From Salinispirillum sp. LH 10-3-1 (GTDB lineage Bacteria > Pseudomonadota > Gammaproteobacteria > Pseudomonadales > Natronospirillaceae): 64,000 nucleotides of DNA. Numbering within the stretch: position 1 is the first letter of the stretch; each line of letters begins with the position of its first letter. The notes below the pieces were generated by a model, which was not told the DNA's origin, ran no database searches, and saw only the letters and a list, made by a program, of their open reading frames with translations. The DNA is taken from contig NZ_CP101717.1 of assembly GCF_030643825.1 (NCBI RefSeq), forward strand, positions 2,439,673 through 2,503,672, given 5' to 3'. Positions 8,840-18,737 of this stretch are shown here, in pieces. Both the position numbers and the translations under genes were made by a program.

Positions 8840-9238
8840 ATGACGATCAACGAGATTTTATCAACTGGGCTAAATATCGCAGCAACTCAAGCGACGCCTG
8901 AGATTCAAACCGATTTTGCGCAGGGCATCATGACCATGCGTGGGGACTCTTACCCGGAGAATTCCTTTGAATTTTTTGGCCCGGTGCTCGATTGGGTGGA
9001 GCAATTTTTAGCGCATGACGGTCGCCCTTTACGCTTAGAACTGCACATTGTTTATATGAACACCAGCAGCGTCAAAGCCATGATGGACTTGTTTGACTTG
9101 CTAGAAGCAGCCCATCAGGAAGGCAAGCAGGTTGCAGTTAACTGGTCTTATGATCCACGCAACGAGCGTGTGGTGGAAATGGTGGAAGAGTTTAAGGAAG
9201 ATTGTACATTTACTTTTAATATTAACCCTGAGGCCTAG
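8840..9238 (+). CDS. siaC: SiaC-type phospho-switch protein (DUF1987)
   Basis: A 132-residue protein of the SiaC family with the conserved core YMNTSSVKAMMDLFDLLE. The threonine of NTSS (T75 here) corresponds by motif to the P. aeruginosa SiaC residue phosphorylated by SiaB and dephosphorylated by SiaA. Unphosphorylated SiaC binds and activates the cyclase SiaD. The gene sits directly between siaB and siaD with gaps of 2 bases and 1 base, so tight translational coupling is likely. Assignment rests on the motif and on operon context. Confidence 0.88.
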   Translation: MTINEILSTGLNIAATQATPEIQTDFAQGIMTMRGDSYPENSFEFFGPVLDWVEQFLAHDGRPLRLELHIVYMNTSSVKAMMDLFDLLEAAHQEGKQVAVNWSYDPRNERVVEMVEEFKEDCTFTFNINPEA

Positions 9239-9239
9239 C

Positions 9240-10055
9240 ATGTCCCTGCCATCAGAGCTTGACGAAGCCACCCTCATCGAAGAGATTCAGGCTCTGCTGA
9301 CTAAAAACCCGCCGGGCACCGACTGGAAGGCCATCACGGCGCAATTGCTGTATGTACATAAGCGCCAGCAGAGCCGTCTCGACAAATTGCTGCGCATATC
9401 TGATGGGTTTGGTGATCTAACTCACTCCGAGAACCTGTCACTGCATGAACAATACCGCAAGCAGCTGCGTCGGCTAGAGAAGATTGCACACATTTCCGAT
9501 CTCTACCAACGCACCATGGTCGAGCTCAACGACAGCCTCAAACAAGCCGCCCTGCACGACCCGCTAACAGGATTACCTAATCGACGCTATATGATTGAGC
9601 GCCTCCGCGAGCAGGTCGCTCGCGAAGAGCGGGAGGAGGAAGGTTTCACGCTCCTCATGTTAGATATCGATCACTTCAAAACCATCAATGACCAATACGG
9701 CCATGATGCAGGGGATCGCGTTTTAATCGCGGTAGCGGCAGCCATTCAACAATGCCTGCGTGACTACGATGCCTGCGCTCGATGGGGCGGTGAAGAATTT
9801 TTGGTTTTTTTACAGCACATGTCGTTGGACGAAGCGCAGTCGGTGGCAATACGGGTACTCGACGCCGTGCGCAATATTGACGTCGGCCAAACCATTGGCG
9901 GCACCACAAAGGCTTTAAGCTCCCTGACCCTCAGTGCCGGCGTGGCCGAGCATCAAGCTCAGGAGCACTATGAAGACACCATTAAACGTGCTGACCAAGC
10001 GCTGTACGATGCCAAAGGGCAAGGCAGAGATCGCAGTGCCGCCAGCATCAGATAA
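9240..10055 (+). CDS. siaD: SiaD-type diguanylate cyclase
   Basis: A 271-residue soluble protein: a helical N-terminal part (1-100) that in the family receives SiaC, and a GGDEF domain (about 105-265) with GGEEF at 183-187 and an RxxD inhibitory site (RDYD, 174-177) exactly five residues before it, so c-di-GMP product inhibition is expected. The frame is open to 9132 but the ATG at 9240 follows the siaC stop by one base and has GAGG seven bases upstream, so that start is used. Makes c-di-GMP when activated by SiaC. Confidence 0.9.
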   Translation: MSLPSELDEATLIEEIQALLTKNPPGTDWKAITAQLLYVHKRQQSRLDKLLRISDGFGDLTHSENLSLHEQYRKQLRRLEKIAHISDLYQRTMVELNDSLKQAALHDPLTGLPNRRYMIERLREQVAREEREEEGFTLLMLDIDHFKTINDQYGHDAGDRVLIAVAAAIQQCLRDYDACARWGGEEFLVFLQHMSLDEAQSVAIRVLDAVRNIDVGQTIGGTTKALSSLTLSAGVAEHQAQEHYEDTIKRADQALYDAKGQGRDRSAASIR

Positions 10056-10076
10056 AGCACTATTGCAGGGGATATT

Positions 10077-12080
10077 ATGAATCGCTGGGCAATAGGATTA
10101 CGCAGCAAGGCCATGCTGGCCTTACTACTGGCCAGCTTGATCGCTCTGGTACCGGCCACCATCATTGGCTCGCACGTGGTTTCTTCAGTGCAGGAATACT
10201 TTGGCCAAGCCTACGCACGCAACCTGACCGACCTCAGCCGGCAACGCATTCAAGCCCCTATTTTAATGGACCTGGTCCTGTCGGAGCGTCTGGCCTCCAC
10301 TCAGTTGCTCTTATCTTGGCTGCAAGACGAAGAGGATGCCGACAAACGCGCTGCTTTCTTTCGCGAAGCAGAAGGCTATGCGTCGGTCTTTCGTGGCCAG
10401 ACGTACTTTGCCATCAGCGCACAGTCGGGCAATTATTATTTCAACGACCCGGAGGCCGAGTACAGTGAGCAACCACGCTATCAACTGAACCCCGAAGACT
10501 CAAACGACGCATGGTTTTTTAACCTGTTGCGAGACATTGGCGATTACAACATCAACGTTAACCCGGATGTTCAGCTTGGCACCACTCGGGTGTGGCTGAA
10601 TCTACCTGTTCTGCACAATGGCGAGTTACTTGGCTTGGCCGGTACCGGGCTGGAAGTGACCGAATTCCTGCGCGAGTTCATTGCGACCAATGAGCCTGGG
10701 GTGACGCCCATGATCATTGACCAACAAGGTTTCGTGCAAGCGCACCCCAACCCAGAATACATTGCCTTTGGCAGCTCGGTGGGCTTGGATACCGGCAATA
10801 ACACTCTGCAAGCCATGTTATCAACCGATGCCGCACGGTCGACACTGGAAAGCGCGCTCAGTGTCAGTCGTCAACACGACAGTGTAGAGCTCATTCCTGT
10901 TGAGTTAAGTGGCCGCCCACAGTTATTAGCCATTGCCTATATGCCCGAGCTGAGCTGGTATTTGGTCACCGCCGTTGACCTCAGTGTCGCACAAACCATT
11001 GGTGGCTCATGGTGGTTGAGCATCGTAATTGGCTTTGGGATCATGTTGGCGCTGTTGCTGGTTGTTATTGCCGTGGCTGTGGAGCGCTTGTTGATTCGCC
11101 CCCTAAGCCACCTGCAAGCGTCAGCTACCCAAATCACCCAAGGCAACTACCAAGTGGCCTTACCTAAAACCAGAAACGATGAAATTGGCGATCTCAGCCG
11201 AGCGTTTGGCGCCATGGTGAAGCGGGTACAGGACCACACCACCGAACTGGAAGAGCGCGTGCAGCAACGCACGCAAGCGCTGGAAAACAGCAACCGTGAG
11301 ATTGCCCAGTTCAATAAAATGGTCAATGACTCCATTGATTACGCCAGTTTGATTCAGCAAGCCATTTTACCCTTTGCCAAATTGAATGCTGCATTGGGCG
11401 AGCAACAGTTCGTGGTTTGGCAGCCCCGGGATGTGGTCGGTGGTGACTTCTATTTCTTCCACGGCGATGCGGATGCCTGCCTTGTGGGCTTGGTCGACTG
11501 CGCCGGACACGGCGTACCGGGCGCCTTAATGACCATGTTGGCCCGCGCGGCCTTTGACCAAGCCGTGCGTGATGACGGCCTGCACGACCCGGCCGCCATC
11601 CTTCATGATACCGATAAAATTTTACGCAACATGTTGCAGGATCTGGATCTGCCGCGCGCTTTAGCCACCAATATGGATGCAGGGTTGCTCTATCTGAACG
11701 CGCAGCAGAATGTGGCGCGTTACGCCGGGGCCAAAATTCATCTGTACATGAAAAGCGCACAAGGCGTGGAGGAAATAAAAGGCGCACGCCGGGCCTTAGT
11801 GGCGCGCAAGCCGGGCGACTATGCCAACACCGAAATTCCGATCTCTGGCCAAACAACCTTCTATTTAACGTCCGATGGTTACCTTGACCAAGCCGGCGGT
11901 GAACTGGGCTATGGCATGGGCTCCAGCGGTTTCACCGACATCATTGTGCAGCACGCTCACTTGCCGCTCAATGAGCAGGGCTCCGCGATTCTCGACTCCT
12001 TGTCTGCTTACCAAGGTGACTACCCGCAGCGCGATGATATCTGCGTGCTGGGCGTTCGACTGCTCACCACCCCACCCTAA
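10077..12080 (+). CDS. siaA: SiaA-type membrane sensor PP2C phosphatase
   Basis: A 667-residue protein: an N-terminal membrane segment (about 13-33), a periplasmic dCache-like sensor (about 40-295), a second membrane segment (about 305-330), a HAMP domain (about 330-385), a coiled linker and a SpoIIE/PP2C domain with DVVGGDFY, DCAGHGVPGALM and TSDGYLDQAGG carrying the metal-binding aspartates. In P. aeruginosa SiaA dephosphorylates SiaC and thereby turns on SiaD. AGGGGA precedes the ATG. Here it is the last gene of the operon instead of the first. Ligand of the sensor is unknown. Confidence 0.9.
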   Translation: MNRWAIGLRSKAMLALLLASLIALVPATIIGSHVVSSVQEYFGQAYARNLTDLSRQRIQAPILMDLVLSERLASTQLLLSWLQDEEDADKRAAFFREAEGYASVFRGQTYFAISAQSGNYYFNDPEAEYSEQPRYQLNPEDSNDAWFFNLLRDIGDYNINVNPDVQLGTTRVWLNLPVLHNGELLGLAGTGLEVTEFLREFIATNEPGVTPMIIDQQGFVQAHPNPEYIAFGSSVGLDTGNNTLQAMLSTDAARSTLESALSVSRQHDSVELIPVELSGRPQLLAIAYMPELSWYLVTAVDLSVAQTIGGSWWLSIVIGFGIMLALLLVVIAVAVERLLIRPLSHLQASATQITQGNYQVALPKTRNDEIGDLSRAFGAMVKRVQDHTTELEERVQQRTQALENSNREIAQFNKMVNDSIDYASLIQQAILPFAKLNAALGEQQFVVWQPRDVVGGDFYFFHGDADACLVGLVDCAGHGVPGALMTMLARAAFDQAVRDDGLHDPAAILHDTDKILRNMLQDLDLPRALATNMDAGLLYLNAQQNVARYAGAKIHLYMKSAQGVEEIKGARRALVARKPGDYANTEIPISGQTTFYLTSDGYLDQAGGELGYGMGSSGFTDIIVQHAHLPLNEQGSAILDSLSAYQGDYPQRDDICVLGVRLLTTPP

Positions 12081-12123
12081 ACAACCCATGCTGACGAAAT
12101 TTTGAACTGTGCTTGCAGTTAGC

Positions 12124-12173
12124 CCTCACTTGAGTATTATAGTTGCGTACGCAACTATAATACTCAAGTGAGG
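12124..12173. promoter_or_regulatory. 50-bp perfect palindrome upstream of NmrA-MarR-NmrA genes
   Basis: Bases 12124-12148 are the exact reverse complement of 12149-12173 with no spacer; the centre is GTTGCGTACGCAAC. A TATAAT occurs on each strand (12156-12161 on +, 12136-12141 on -). It ends 7 bases before the ATG of the first NmrA-like gene, which has no other clear ribosome site than the palindrome arm GTGAGG. A dyad this size is a plausible operator for the MarR protein encoded next door, possibly two overlapping sites, and could also form an RNA hairpin. Confidence 0.65.
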
Positions 12174-12180
12174 TAGTTCT

Positions 12181-12822
12181 ATGAAAATTGCAGTCTTTGG
12201 CGGCTCTGGCCAAACGGGCAACCACGTTGTTCGCGCCGCATTGGAAAAAGGTTATGAGGTTAAAGCCTTGGTACGCGACCCGGCCAAGGGGGATACAGCG
12301 TTAACGAAAGCCTATCCCGAGCGTTTGCAGTGGGTGAAGGGCGACTTATTGGACGCTACAGCCGTTGCGCAAACCCTAGCCGACTGCGAAGGCTTTATCT
12401 TCGCTGCAGGCCCGGTTAAAGGTGGACACCCTGATCTGCCCTTTCTTGCCGCAGAGAACGTCACCGCCGCCGCCAAGCAGCTTGGGGTGAAGCGCTTCGT
12501 TTGGTTGCTGGGCGCCGCGGTAATGGACGAGCGCGACGCACCCGACTTCGGCCGCAAGATCATTCGCCTGATTATGAAACTGACGGCGCGCCATGTGCTG
12601 GAATCCAGTGAACGGGCCTATCATCACTTGGTCAACTCAGGGCTCGACTACACCGTAGTACGCCCGCCCATTTTGGCCAATGGGCCTGCGCAGGGCAATC
12701 TGACGGCGTCGTATCAACCCCCTAAACCGCGTGGCATCAGCCGGGAGGACTTAGGCCGCTTCATGGTCGACACCCTGACCGACGATGCATGGCGTAACGG
12801 GTCGCCAATGGTAAGCTATTGA
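12181..12822 (+). CDS. NAD(P)-binding NmrA/SDR-type oxidoreductase
   Basis: A 213-residue atypical short-chain reductase with the N-terminal dinucleotide motif GGSGQTG, an acidic/NADP segment (ALVRDPAKG) and the NmrA-like pattern WVKGDLLD, FVWLLGA, YTVVRPP. Such proteins bind NAD(P)H and often act as quinone or flavin reductases or redox sensors; no substrate can be named. It is the first gene after the 50-bp palindrome and 32 bp before a MarR gene, an arrangement typical of an inducible reductase controlled by its neighbour. Confidence 0.8.
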   Translation: MKIAVFGGSGQTGNHVVRAALEKGYEVKALVRDPAKGDTALTKAYPERLQWVKGDLLDATAVAQTLADCEGFIFAAGPVKGGHPDLPFLAAENVTAAAKQLGVKRFVWLLGAAVMDERDAPDFGRKIIRLIMKLTARHVLESSERAYHHLVNSGLDYTVVRPPILANGPAQGNLTASYQPPKPRGISREDLGRFMVDTLTDDAWRNGSPMVSY

Positions 12823-12854
12823 TAATTTAAGTTTATCTAGCCGGAGGAAGACAG

Positions 12855-13307
12855 ATGCAAAACGACAGAAGGGACAGTGCGTTCGGGTATCACCTCTGGC
12901 TGCTCAATCGCTTAGCTCAAGGCCACTTCAGTAAGGTGTTGGCGCCTTTGTCTATTGGCCCCGGCCAGCAAGTGTATTTATTGGCACTGCAGGAGTCGGA
13001 GTGCATACACCAAGATGCCTTGGCGCAGCGCTTGTCAGTCGATAAATCCAATGTAACACGCGCGCTGACCGCCTTGAGCAACGAAGGCTATTTGGAACGC
13101 AATAAAAGCCCCGCCGACGGCCGACAATGGCTGGTTTGCTTAACGCCCAAAGGCATCAGTGCGCGACGCGAAGTGATTGCACACGCACAAGCCTGGATGG
13201 AGGAGTTAAAGGCGCCGCTGTCCGATGCGGAGTGGCAGCAGCTAACCGGGCTACTGGCCAAGGTGTGCCAACCCTTCGCTGGTTTCAAGCCGACGGATTC
13301 ATCATAA
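12855..13307 (+). CDS. MarR family transcriptional regulator
   Basis: A 150-residue winged-helix protein. The recognition segment LSVDKSNVTRALTALSNEGYLER and the wing (PADGRQWLVCLTPKG) are typical of MarR, with dimerisation helices at both ends. CGGAGGAAG precedes the ATG. It lies between two NmrA-like genes on the same strand, and the 50-bp palindrome 680 bp upstream is the obvious candidate operator for the whole unit. MarR proteins of this kind usually repress and are released by phenolic or oxidising ligands. Confidence 0.88.
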   Translation: MQNDRRDSAFGYHLWLLNRLAQGHFSKVLAPLSIGPGQQVYLLALQESECIHQDALAQRLSVDKSNVTRALTALSNEGYLERNKSPADGRQWLVCLTPKGISARREVIAHAQAWMEELKAPLSDAEWQQLTGLLAKVCQPFAGFKPTDSS

Positions 13308-13356
13308 GGAAGCATCATAAGCCACGCCGACCGTACCGTCGGCCATAGGATACAAC

Positions 13357-14223
13357 ATGAAAGTATTGATTACCGGCGCGACAGGCAATGTCGGCCTAGC
13401 GTTACTTAAGGCACTGGCCGATCAGTCGTCGATTGAAGTGGTGGCCGGTGTGCGTGACATGGCGCACGATAAAGCCCATTTTCCAGTGCTCGAGGGCTTG
13501 GAATGTCGCCTTTTCGACTTTGAAAAAGCCGAAACCTTCGATACGGCGTTGCAAGGTATTGATCTGGTGTTCTTGCTTCGGCCACCGCATATTGCCGACA
13601 TCCCGCGCTACTTTGCGCCCTTGATCCAAAAAATCAAAGACATGGGTATCGCCAAGGTGGTGCTTCTATCGGTGCAAGGTGCCGAACGCTCCAACATCAT
13701 TCCGCACCGCAAAATAGAGAAGCTGATTTTAGAACACGGGCTGGAATATATTTTTCTACGACCCAGCTACTTTATGGAAAACCTGACCACCACCCTGCTG
13801 GCGGAAATTAAGGCTCATAGAACCATTACCCTACCTTCCCGTCAGGCACAATTTAATTGGGTTAGCGTGCAAGACATCGGAGCCATGGCGGCGTATCTCA
13901 TTGCTCATTTCGACTCGCATAAAAACCAACCGTTGGTCATTTCCGGGCGTGAGAACTTGTCGTTCGGTGATGTGGTACAACGGATCAACCACCTGACCCA
14001 TGCCGAGATACGCTACAAGAGCGTGAACCCATTGACGTACTACTTTCTAAAAAGGCGCGAAGGGCAACCCCGTGACAAGGTGATGGTGATGCTGGTTCTG
14101 CACTTTTTGCCGGTTCTGCAAGGCCCACCGCAGATCAGTGACCGCTTCGAGGCCATCATGCAGCGGGCACCGACCAGTATTGATCAGTTCATCGCGGATA
14201 ACCGCTCTTTCTTTTTGTCTTAG
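13357..14223 (+). CDS. NmrA family NAD(P)-binding protein
   Basis: A 288-residue protein with the N-terminal motif TGATGNVG and the NmrA pattern (VVLLSVQGAE, then FLRPSYFMENL and WVSVQDIGAMAAYL). It resembles NAD(P)H:quinone reductase-type or redox-sensing NmrA proteins rather than classical dehydrogenases because no YxxxK motif is evident. It is third in the NmrA-MarR-NmrA set, 49 bp after the regulator, and is convergent with gdhA. It is a second, diverged member of the same superfamily as the gene at 12181. Confidence 0.8.
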   Translation: MKVLITGATGNVGLALLKALADQSSIEVVAGVRDMAHDKAHFPVLEGLECRLFDFEKAETFDTALQGIDLVFLLRPPHIADIPRYFAPLIQKIKDMGIAKVVLLSVQGAERSNIIPHRKIEKLILEHGLEYIFLRPSYFMENLTTTLLAEIKAHRTITLPSRQAQFNWVSVQDIGAMAAYLIAHFDSHKNQPLVISGRENLSFGDVVQRINHLTHAEIRYKSVNPLTYYFLKRREGQPRDKVMVMLVLHFLPVLQGPPQISDRFEAIMQRAPTSIDQFIADNRSFFLS

Positions 14224-14277
14224 GCTTCAAGCGCGCGGGTCAGTCCGCAACCCTGCCATCCTTGGCTTTCGCGTGTG

Positions 14278-15636
<1,359 letters not shown>

Positions 15637-15800
15637 TTAGAAATGGTTGCCACATTGTGGCTGAATCTTTACAGAAGCAGTAGGCGATTGCGCTCTTTAT
15701 ACTTTGCGAGTACGAAAGAGATGTGGCCATTCCATGCTATATTTGCTCAATCTTGGTGCACTTTATGTGCGTATTGTTTCTTCTTTAAGGATGGCTTTCA

Positions 15801-16697
15801 TTGTCCACACACCGCTGGTTTGATTGGGCGCTGCTGCTGAGCTTGTCGCTCGCTTGGGGGTTTACCTTTGTCCTCATATCGGTAGCCTTGCAGAGCTTTC
15901 CGCCCATGACGCTGGTAGCGATTCGCTTGGTGACCGGTGCCCTGACGCTCTATGTGATCATGCGCTGGCAAGGCTTGCGGTTACCCAACGACCTCGCATG
16001 GTGGCGGCGTTTTGCCACTTTGGCGGCGATCGGTAACATAGTGCCGTTTACGCTGATTTCTTGGGGCGAGCTGTATATTTCCAGCAGTTTAGCCGGGATA
16101 TTGATGGCTTTGATGCCCATCAGTGTGATGATTCTAGCGCACTTCTTTGTCGCTAACGAGCGTATCACCCTGCGCAAAGCCGCGGGCTTTGTTCTGGGCT
16201 TGGTGGGCGTGTTGGTGCTGGTTGGCGCTGAAGCACTGACGGGCTTGGGCGGCATGGCAGTGTTAGCGCAACTGGCCATTGTGGCCGCTACCCTCTGTTA
16301 CGCCGTGAACAGCATCATTACCAAGCGTATTCCGGCCATTCACGTCTTGGTAGCTGCGACCGGCACCCTGGTTGCGGGCAGCGTGATCCTGACCCCTATC
16401 GCACTGTGGATTGACCAGCCTTGGCAAAACCCGGTGTATGCCGGGCCGCTGGCCTCTGTGTTGGTATTGGGCGTACTGTCTACCGGGCTGGCGACTTGGG
16501 TGTATTTTTTGATCGTCGCACGCCGCGGACCCAGTTTCTTGTCGATGATTAATTACATCATCCCGGTGGTAGCGTTCACCGCCGGTGTCTGGCTGCTGGG
16601 TGAGCCCGCCGCGCTGCAAAAATTCATCGCTTTGGGCGCCATCTTCGCCGGTATCGCTATTGCTCAGACGCGACGCCGCCGTGCGGTTACACCCTGA
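15801..16697 (+). CDS. EamA/DMT superfamily exporter
   Basis: A 298-residue protein with ten predicted membrane helices in two EamA repeats (first: LSLAWGFTFVLISVAL; second: QLAIVAATLCYAVNSIITK). DMT exporters of this type carry amino acids, metabolites or drugs outward; substrate unknown. The start is a TTG at 15801: AAGGATGG lies six to seven bases before it and no in-frame ATG is available at this end. It converges with a lipoprotein gene 13 bp past its stop. Confidence 0.85.
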   Translation: MSTHRWFDWALLLSLSLAWGFTFVLISVALQSFPPMTLVAIRLVTGALTLYVIMRWQGLRLPNDLAWWRRFATLAAIGNIVPFTLISWGELYISSSLAGILMALMPISVMILAHFFVANERITLRKAAGFVLGLVGVLVLVGAEALTGLGGMAVLAQLAIVAATLCYAVNSIITKRIPAIHVLVAATGTLVAGSVILTPIALWIDQPWQNPVYAGPLASVLVLGVLSTGLATWVYFLIVARRGPSFLSMINYIIPVVAFTAGVWLLGEPAALQKFIALGAIFAGIAIAQTRRRRAVTP

Positions 16698-16710
16698 CCG
16701 GCCTGTATCA

Positions 16711-17439
16711 TTAACGCAGTGCGTTGAAATTAACCGCATTGGCCAGCGGCGTGAAGCGTTCCAATGCGCGCTCGGTGGTCATGTCAGGTTCGTTGGAATC
16801 AAGCAGCGATATAGAAACCGTTACGTCGGGCGTTGCCCAGAACGTCATAGCCCAGAAGTTATTGCCATTATCCAACCATCCCGGAACACTGCCGTGCCAA
16901 AGCAGTTCACGCGGCATTCTAGCCAACTGATGTTCGGTGTAGATATCAGGCTCGGCGGCCCAGCGCAGCATTTCGCGAAGATTCTCCTCCCAATACCCCA
17001 ACCCCTGGCGTTGCATGTTCAAATGTTCCTGTAGGACTTCTACCGACACTCCTGGCCAGTCGGTATATTGGGTCGTATAGGAATGCACTTGAAAAATAAT
17101 GAGCGGGGCTGCGTCGCCTTCATAATCACTGCGTTCGTTGCCATACACTTTAATCGCCAAATTGACCCCGCAGTTTTGTCGCGACAACAGCTGCCCCTCG
17201 AACTGACTCACTGCTGGTAGCATCAGGAACAAAGGCTCCAGTGCAGGAGGGCATTGGACATCGGGATTCCAGTCGACATCCACCCACTCTTCATCATCTG
17301 CACTGCCGTATTCCAGGGCAGAAAAGGTATCGTAGTCCGAATGATCGACGGTGGTTGATTGTGCTGTAGTCGACGTATCATCACCACATGCGGTGAGAGC
17401 CAACACCACTATTAAAAGAGCCAACATTTCCTTGCGCAT
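16711..17439 (-). CDS. Predicted lipoprotein of unknown function
   Basis: A 242-residue protein with a lipoprotein signal (MRKEMLALLIVVLALTAC, lipobox LTAC), so probably acylated and anchored in the envelope. The mature part is acidic, starts with a low-complexity DDTSTTAQSTT linker and has no motif I recognise. The ATG at 17439 is chosen because GGAG lies six bases upstream; an in-frame TTG four codons earlier would overlap that site. An 18-bp palindrome sits 38 bp upstream (17477-17494). Confidence 0.65.
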   Translation of the reverse strand: MRKEMLALLIVVLALTACGDDTSTTAQSTTVDHSDYDTFSALEYGSADDEEWVDVDWNPDVQCPPALEPLFLMLPAVSQFEGQLLSRQNCGVNLAIKVYGNERSDYEGDAAPLIIFQVHSYTTQYTDWPGVSVEVLQEHLNMQRQGLGYWEENLREMLRWAAEPDIYTEHQLARMPRELLWHGSVPGWLDNGNNFWAMTFWATPDVTVSISLLDSNEPDMTTERALERFTPLANAVNFNALR

Positions 17440-17476
17440 GATGTTCTCCAACGAATGAATGGCGTGATCTTAACGC

Positions 17477-17494
17477 TCTTTTTGTACAAAAAGA
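17477..17494. promoter_or_regulatory. 18-bp perfect palindrome upstream of the lipoprotein gene
   Basis: TCTTTTTGTACAAAAAGA is fully self-complementary. It lies between the stop of the DUF6482-like gene (17502) and the lipoprotein start (17439). It could be an operator, or a weak hairpin ending the upstream transcript; there is not enough to decide. Confidence 0.35.
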
Positions 17495-17501
17495 ATACAG
17501 T

Positions 17502-17726
17502 TCAACGCACATTCAATGGTGGCGATACGCCGTCAGGGCCGTTGATCATCTCCGTGTAAGCGGTGTGATGAATTAACCGGGCTTTGGCGCGAAAGCGCTT
17601 GGGGATTTGGTCGCGCGCGCGACTTAGGCTGGGGTAGGGTTCGGCACCCAGTGGATAGCGCTGGTCGCCGTCAAGCAGCCAAACGCGGTACCCGGCCGCG
17701 CTGGCTTCGATGATGTAGTCTCGCAT
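17502..17726 (-). CDS. Small protein, possibly DUF6482-like
   Basis: A 74-residue protein beginning MRDYIIEASAAGYRVW. The pattern of a short beta-rich N-terminus, YPSLSRARDQIP in the middle and LIHHTAYTEMI near the end recalls small Pseudomonas proteins of the DUF6482 type, but this is an impression only. The frame extends to 17783, but AAGGGGAG six bases before the ATG at 17726 decides the start. It lies just downstream of galU on the same strand, so it may be cotranscribed. Confidence 0.55.
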   Translation of the reverse strand: MRDYIIEASAAGYRVWLLDGDQRYPLGAEPYPSLSRARDQIPKRFRAKARLIHHTAYTEMINGPDGVSPPLNVR

Positions 17727-17801
17727 AGTGCTCCCCTTAAACAGCGAAGCACCGTTATGTCGAAAAACGCCATGAGCTACCAAGAGCGCAGTAGTTTTCC
17801 T

Positions 17802-18641
17802 CTATGCTTCGCCTTCTTTATAGAAATTCTTGTACACATAATTCGTCGCTTCTACAAAACCATCTACGCTGCCGCAGTCAAATCGGGTTCCTCTGAATTT
17901 GTACGCCATGACGCAGCCATCTTTCGCCTGCTGCAAAAGTGCATCCGTTAACTGGATCTCATCGTTCTTACCCGGTTTGGTGTTGCGGATGATGTCGAAA
18001 ATATCCGGCGTCAAAATGTAGCGCCCGATGATGGCCAGATTCGACGGCGCGGTGCCTTTAGCGGGCTTCTCCACCATGTTGTCGACGCGATACAGGCCGT
18101 CTTTCATGGCTTCCCCGGCTATCACACCGTACTTGTGGATTTCATCGTCGGGGACTTCCATCACCGCCACGATGCTGCAACGAAATTGTTTATAGATTTT
18201 TACCATCTGCGCCATCACGTTGTCTTCGCCAGGCAGTGGCAAGCACAGGTCATCCGCCAGTACGACCCCGAAGGCTTCGTTACCAATCAGGGTTTCACCG
18301 GTCAGGATGGCGTGACCCAGGCCTTTCATCTCCGCTTGGCGTGTGAAAGAAAACTGCGCGTTCGCCATAACGTGACGGATGGACTTCAAGTAGCTTTCTT
18401 TACTCGAGCCGGAGATTTGATGCTCCAGTTCGTAGGAAATATCAAAGTGGTCAGCAATGGCACGCTTACCGCGCCCGGTTACAAAACCGATTCGCTTCAG
18501 GTCAGCCTCAATGGCTTCCTCTACCCCATATTGCACTAGGGGTTTGTTCACCACCGGCATCATTTCTTTGGCCAAGGCTTTGGTGGCAGGCAAGAAGCGC
18601 GTACCGTAACCCGCAACGGGAAATAGGCATTTATTGATCAT
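17802..18641 (-). CDS. galU: UTP-glucose-1-phosphate uridylyltransferase
   Basis: A 279-residue nucleotidyltransferase making UDP-glucose from UTP and glucose-1-phosphate. The N-terminal GYGTRFLPATKALAKEMMP motif, the ADDLCLP segment and the FDCGSVDGFVEA block identify GalU. Length is normal (no C-terminal extension). It is divergent from the GH13 phosphorylase gene. In this locus the UDP-glucose could feed glucosyl-3-phosphoglycerate synthesis, besides cell-wall glycans, and phosphorolysis by the neighbouring GH13 enzyme would return glucose-1-phosphate to GalU. Confidence 0.95.
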   Translation of the reverse strand: MINKCLFPVAGYGTRFLPATKALAKEMMPVVNKPLVQYGVEEAIEADLKRIGFVTGRGKRAIADHFDISYELEHQISGSSKESYLKSIRHVMANAQFSFTRQAEMKGLGHAILTGETLIGNEAFGVVLADDLCLPLPGEDNVMAQMVKIYKQFRCSIVAVMEVPDDEIHKYGVIAGEAMKDGLYRVDNMVEKPAKGTAPSNLAIIGRYILTPDIFDIIRNTKPGKNDEIQLTDALLQQAKDGCVMAYKFRGTRFDCGSVDGFVEATNYVYKNFYKEGEA

Positions 18642-18737
18642 CTTAATTCCTTCTCAATTTCTGGTATCTCTGTTACCCGAGCAATTGCCATGCCGGGGCA
18701 TAAAAACTGCATAGTGTATGCCGAGGAGGCTTTACCT

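Noticed and set aside
11323-11856. 177-residue ORF antisense to siaA
   Set aside because: Arg/Pro/His-rich translation typical of a high-GC antisense frame, fully covered by the PP2C domain of siaA.
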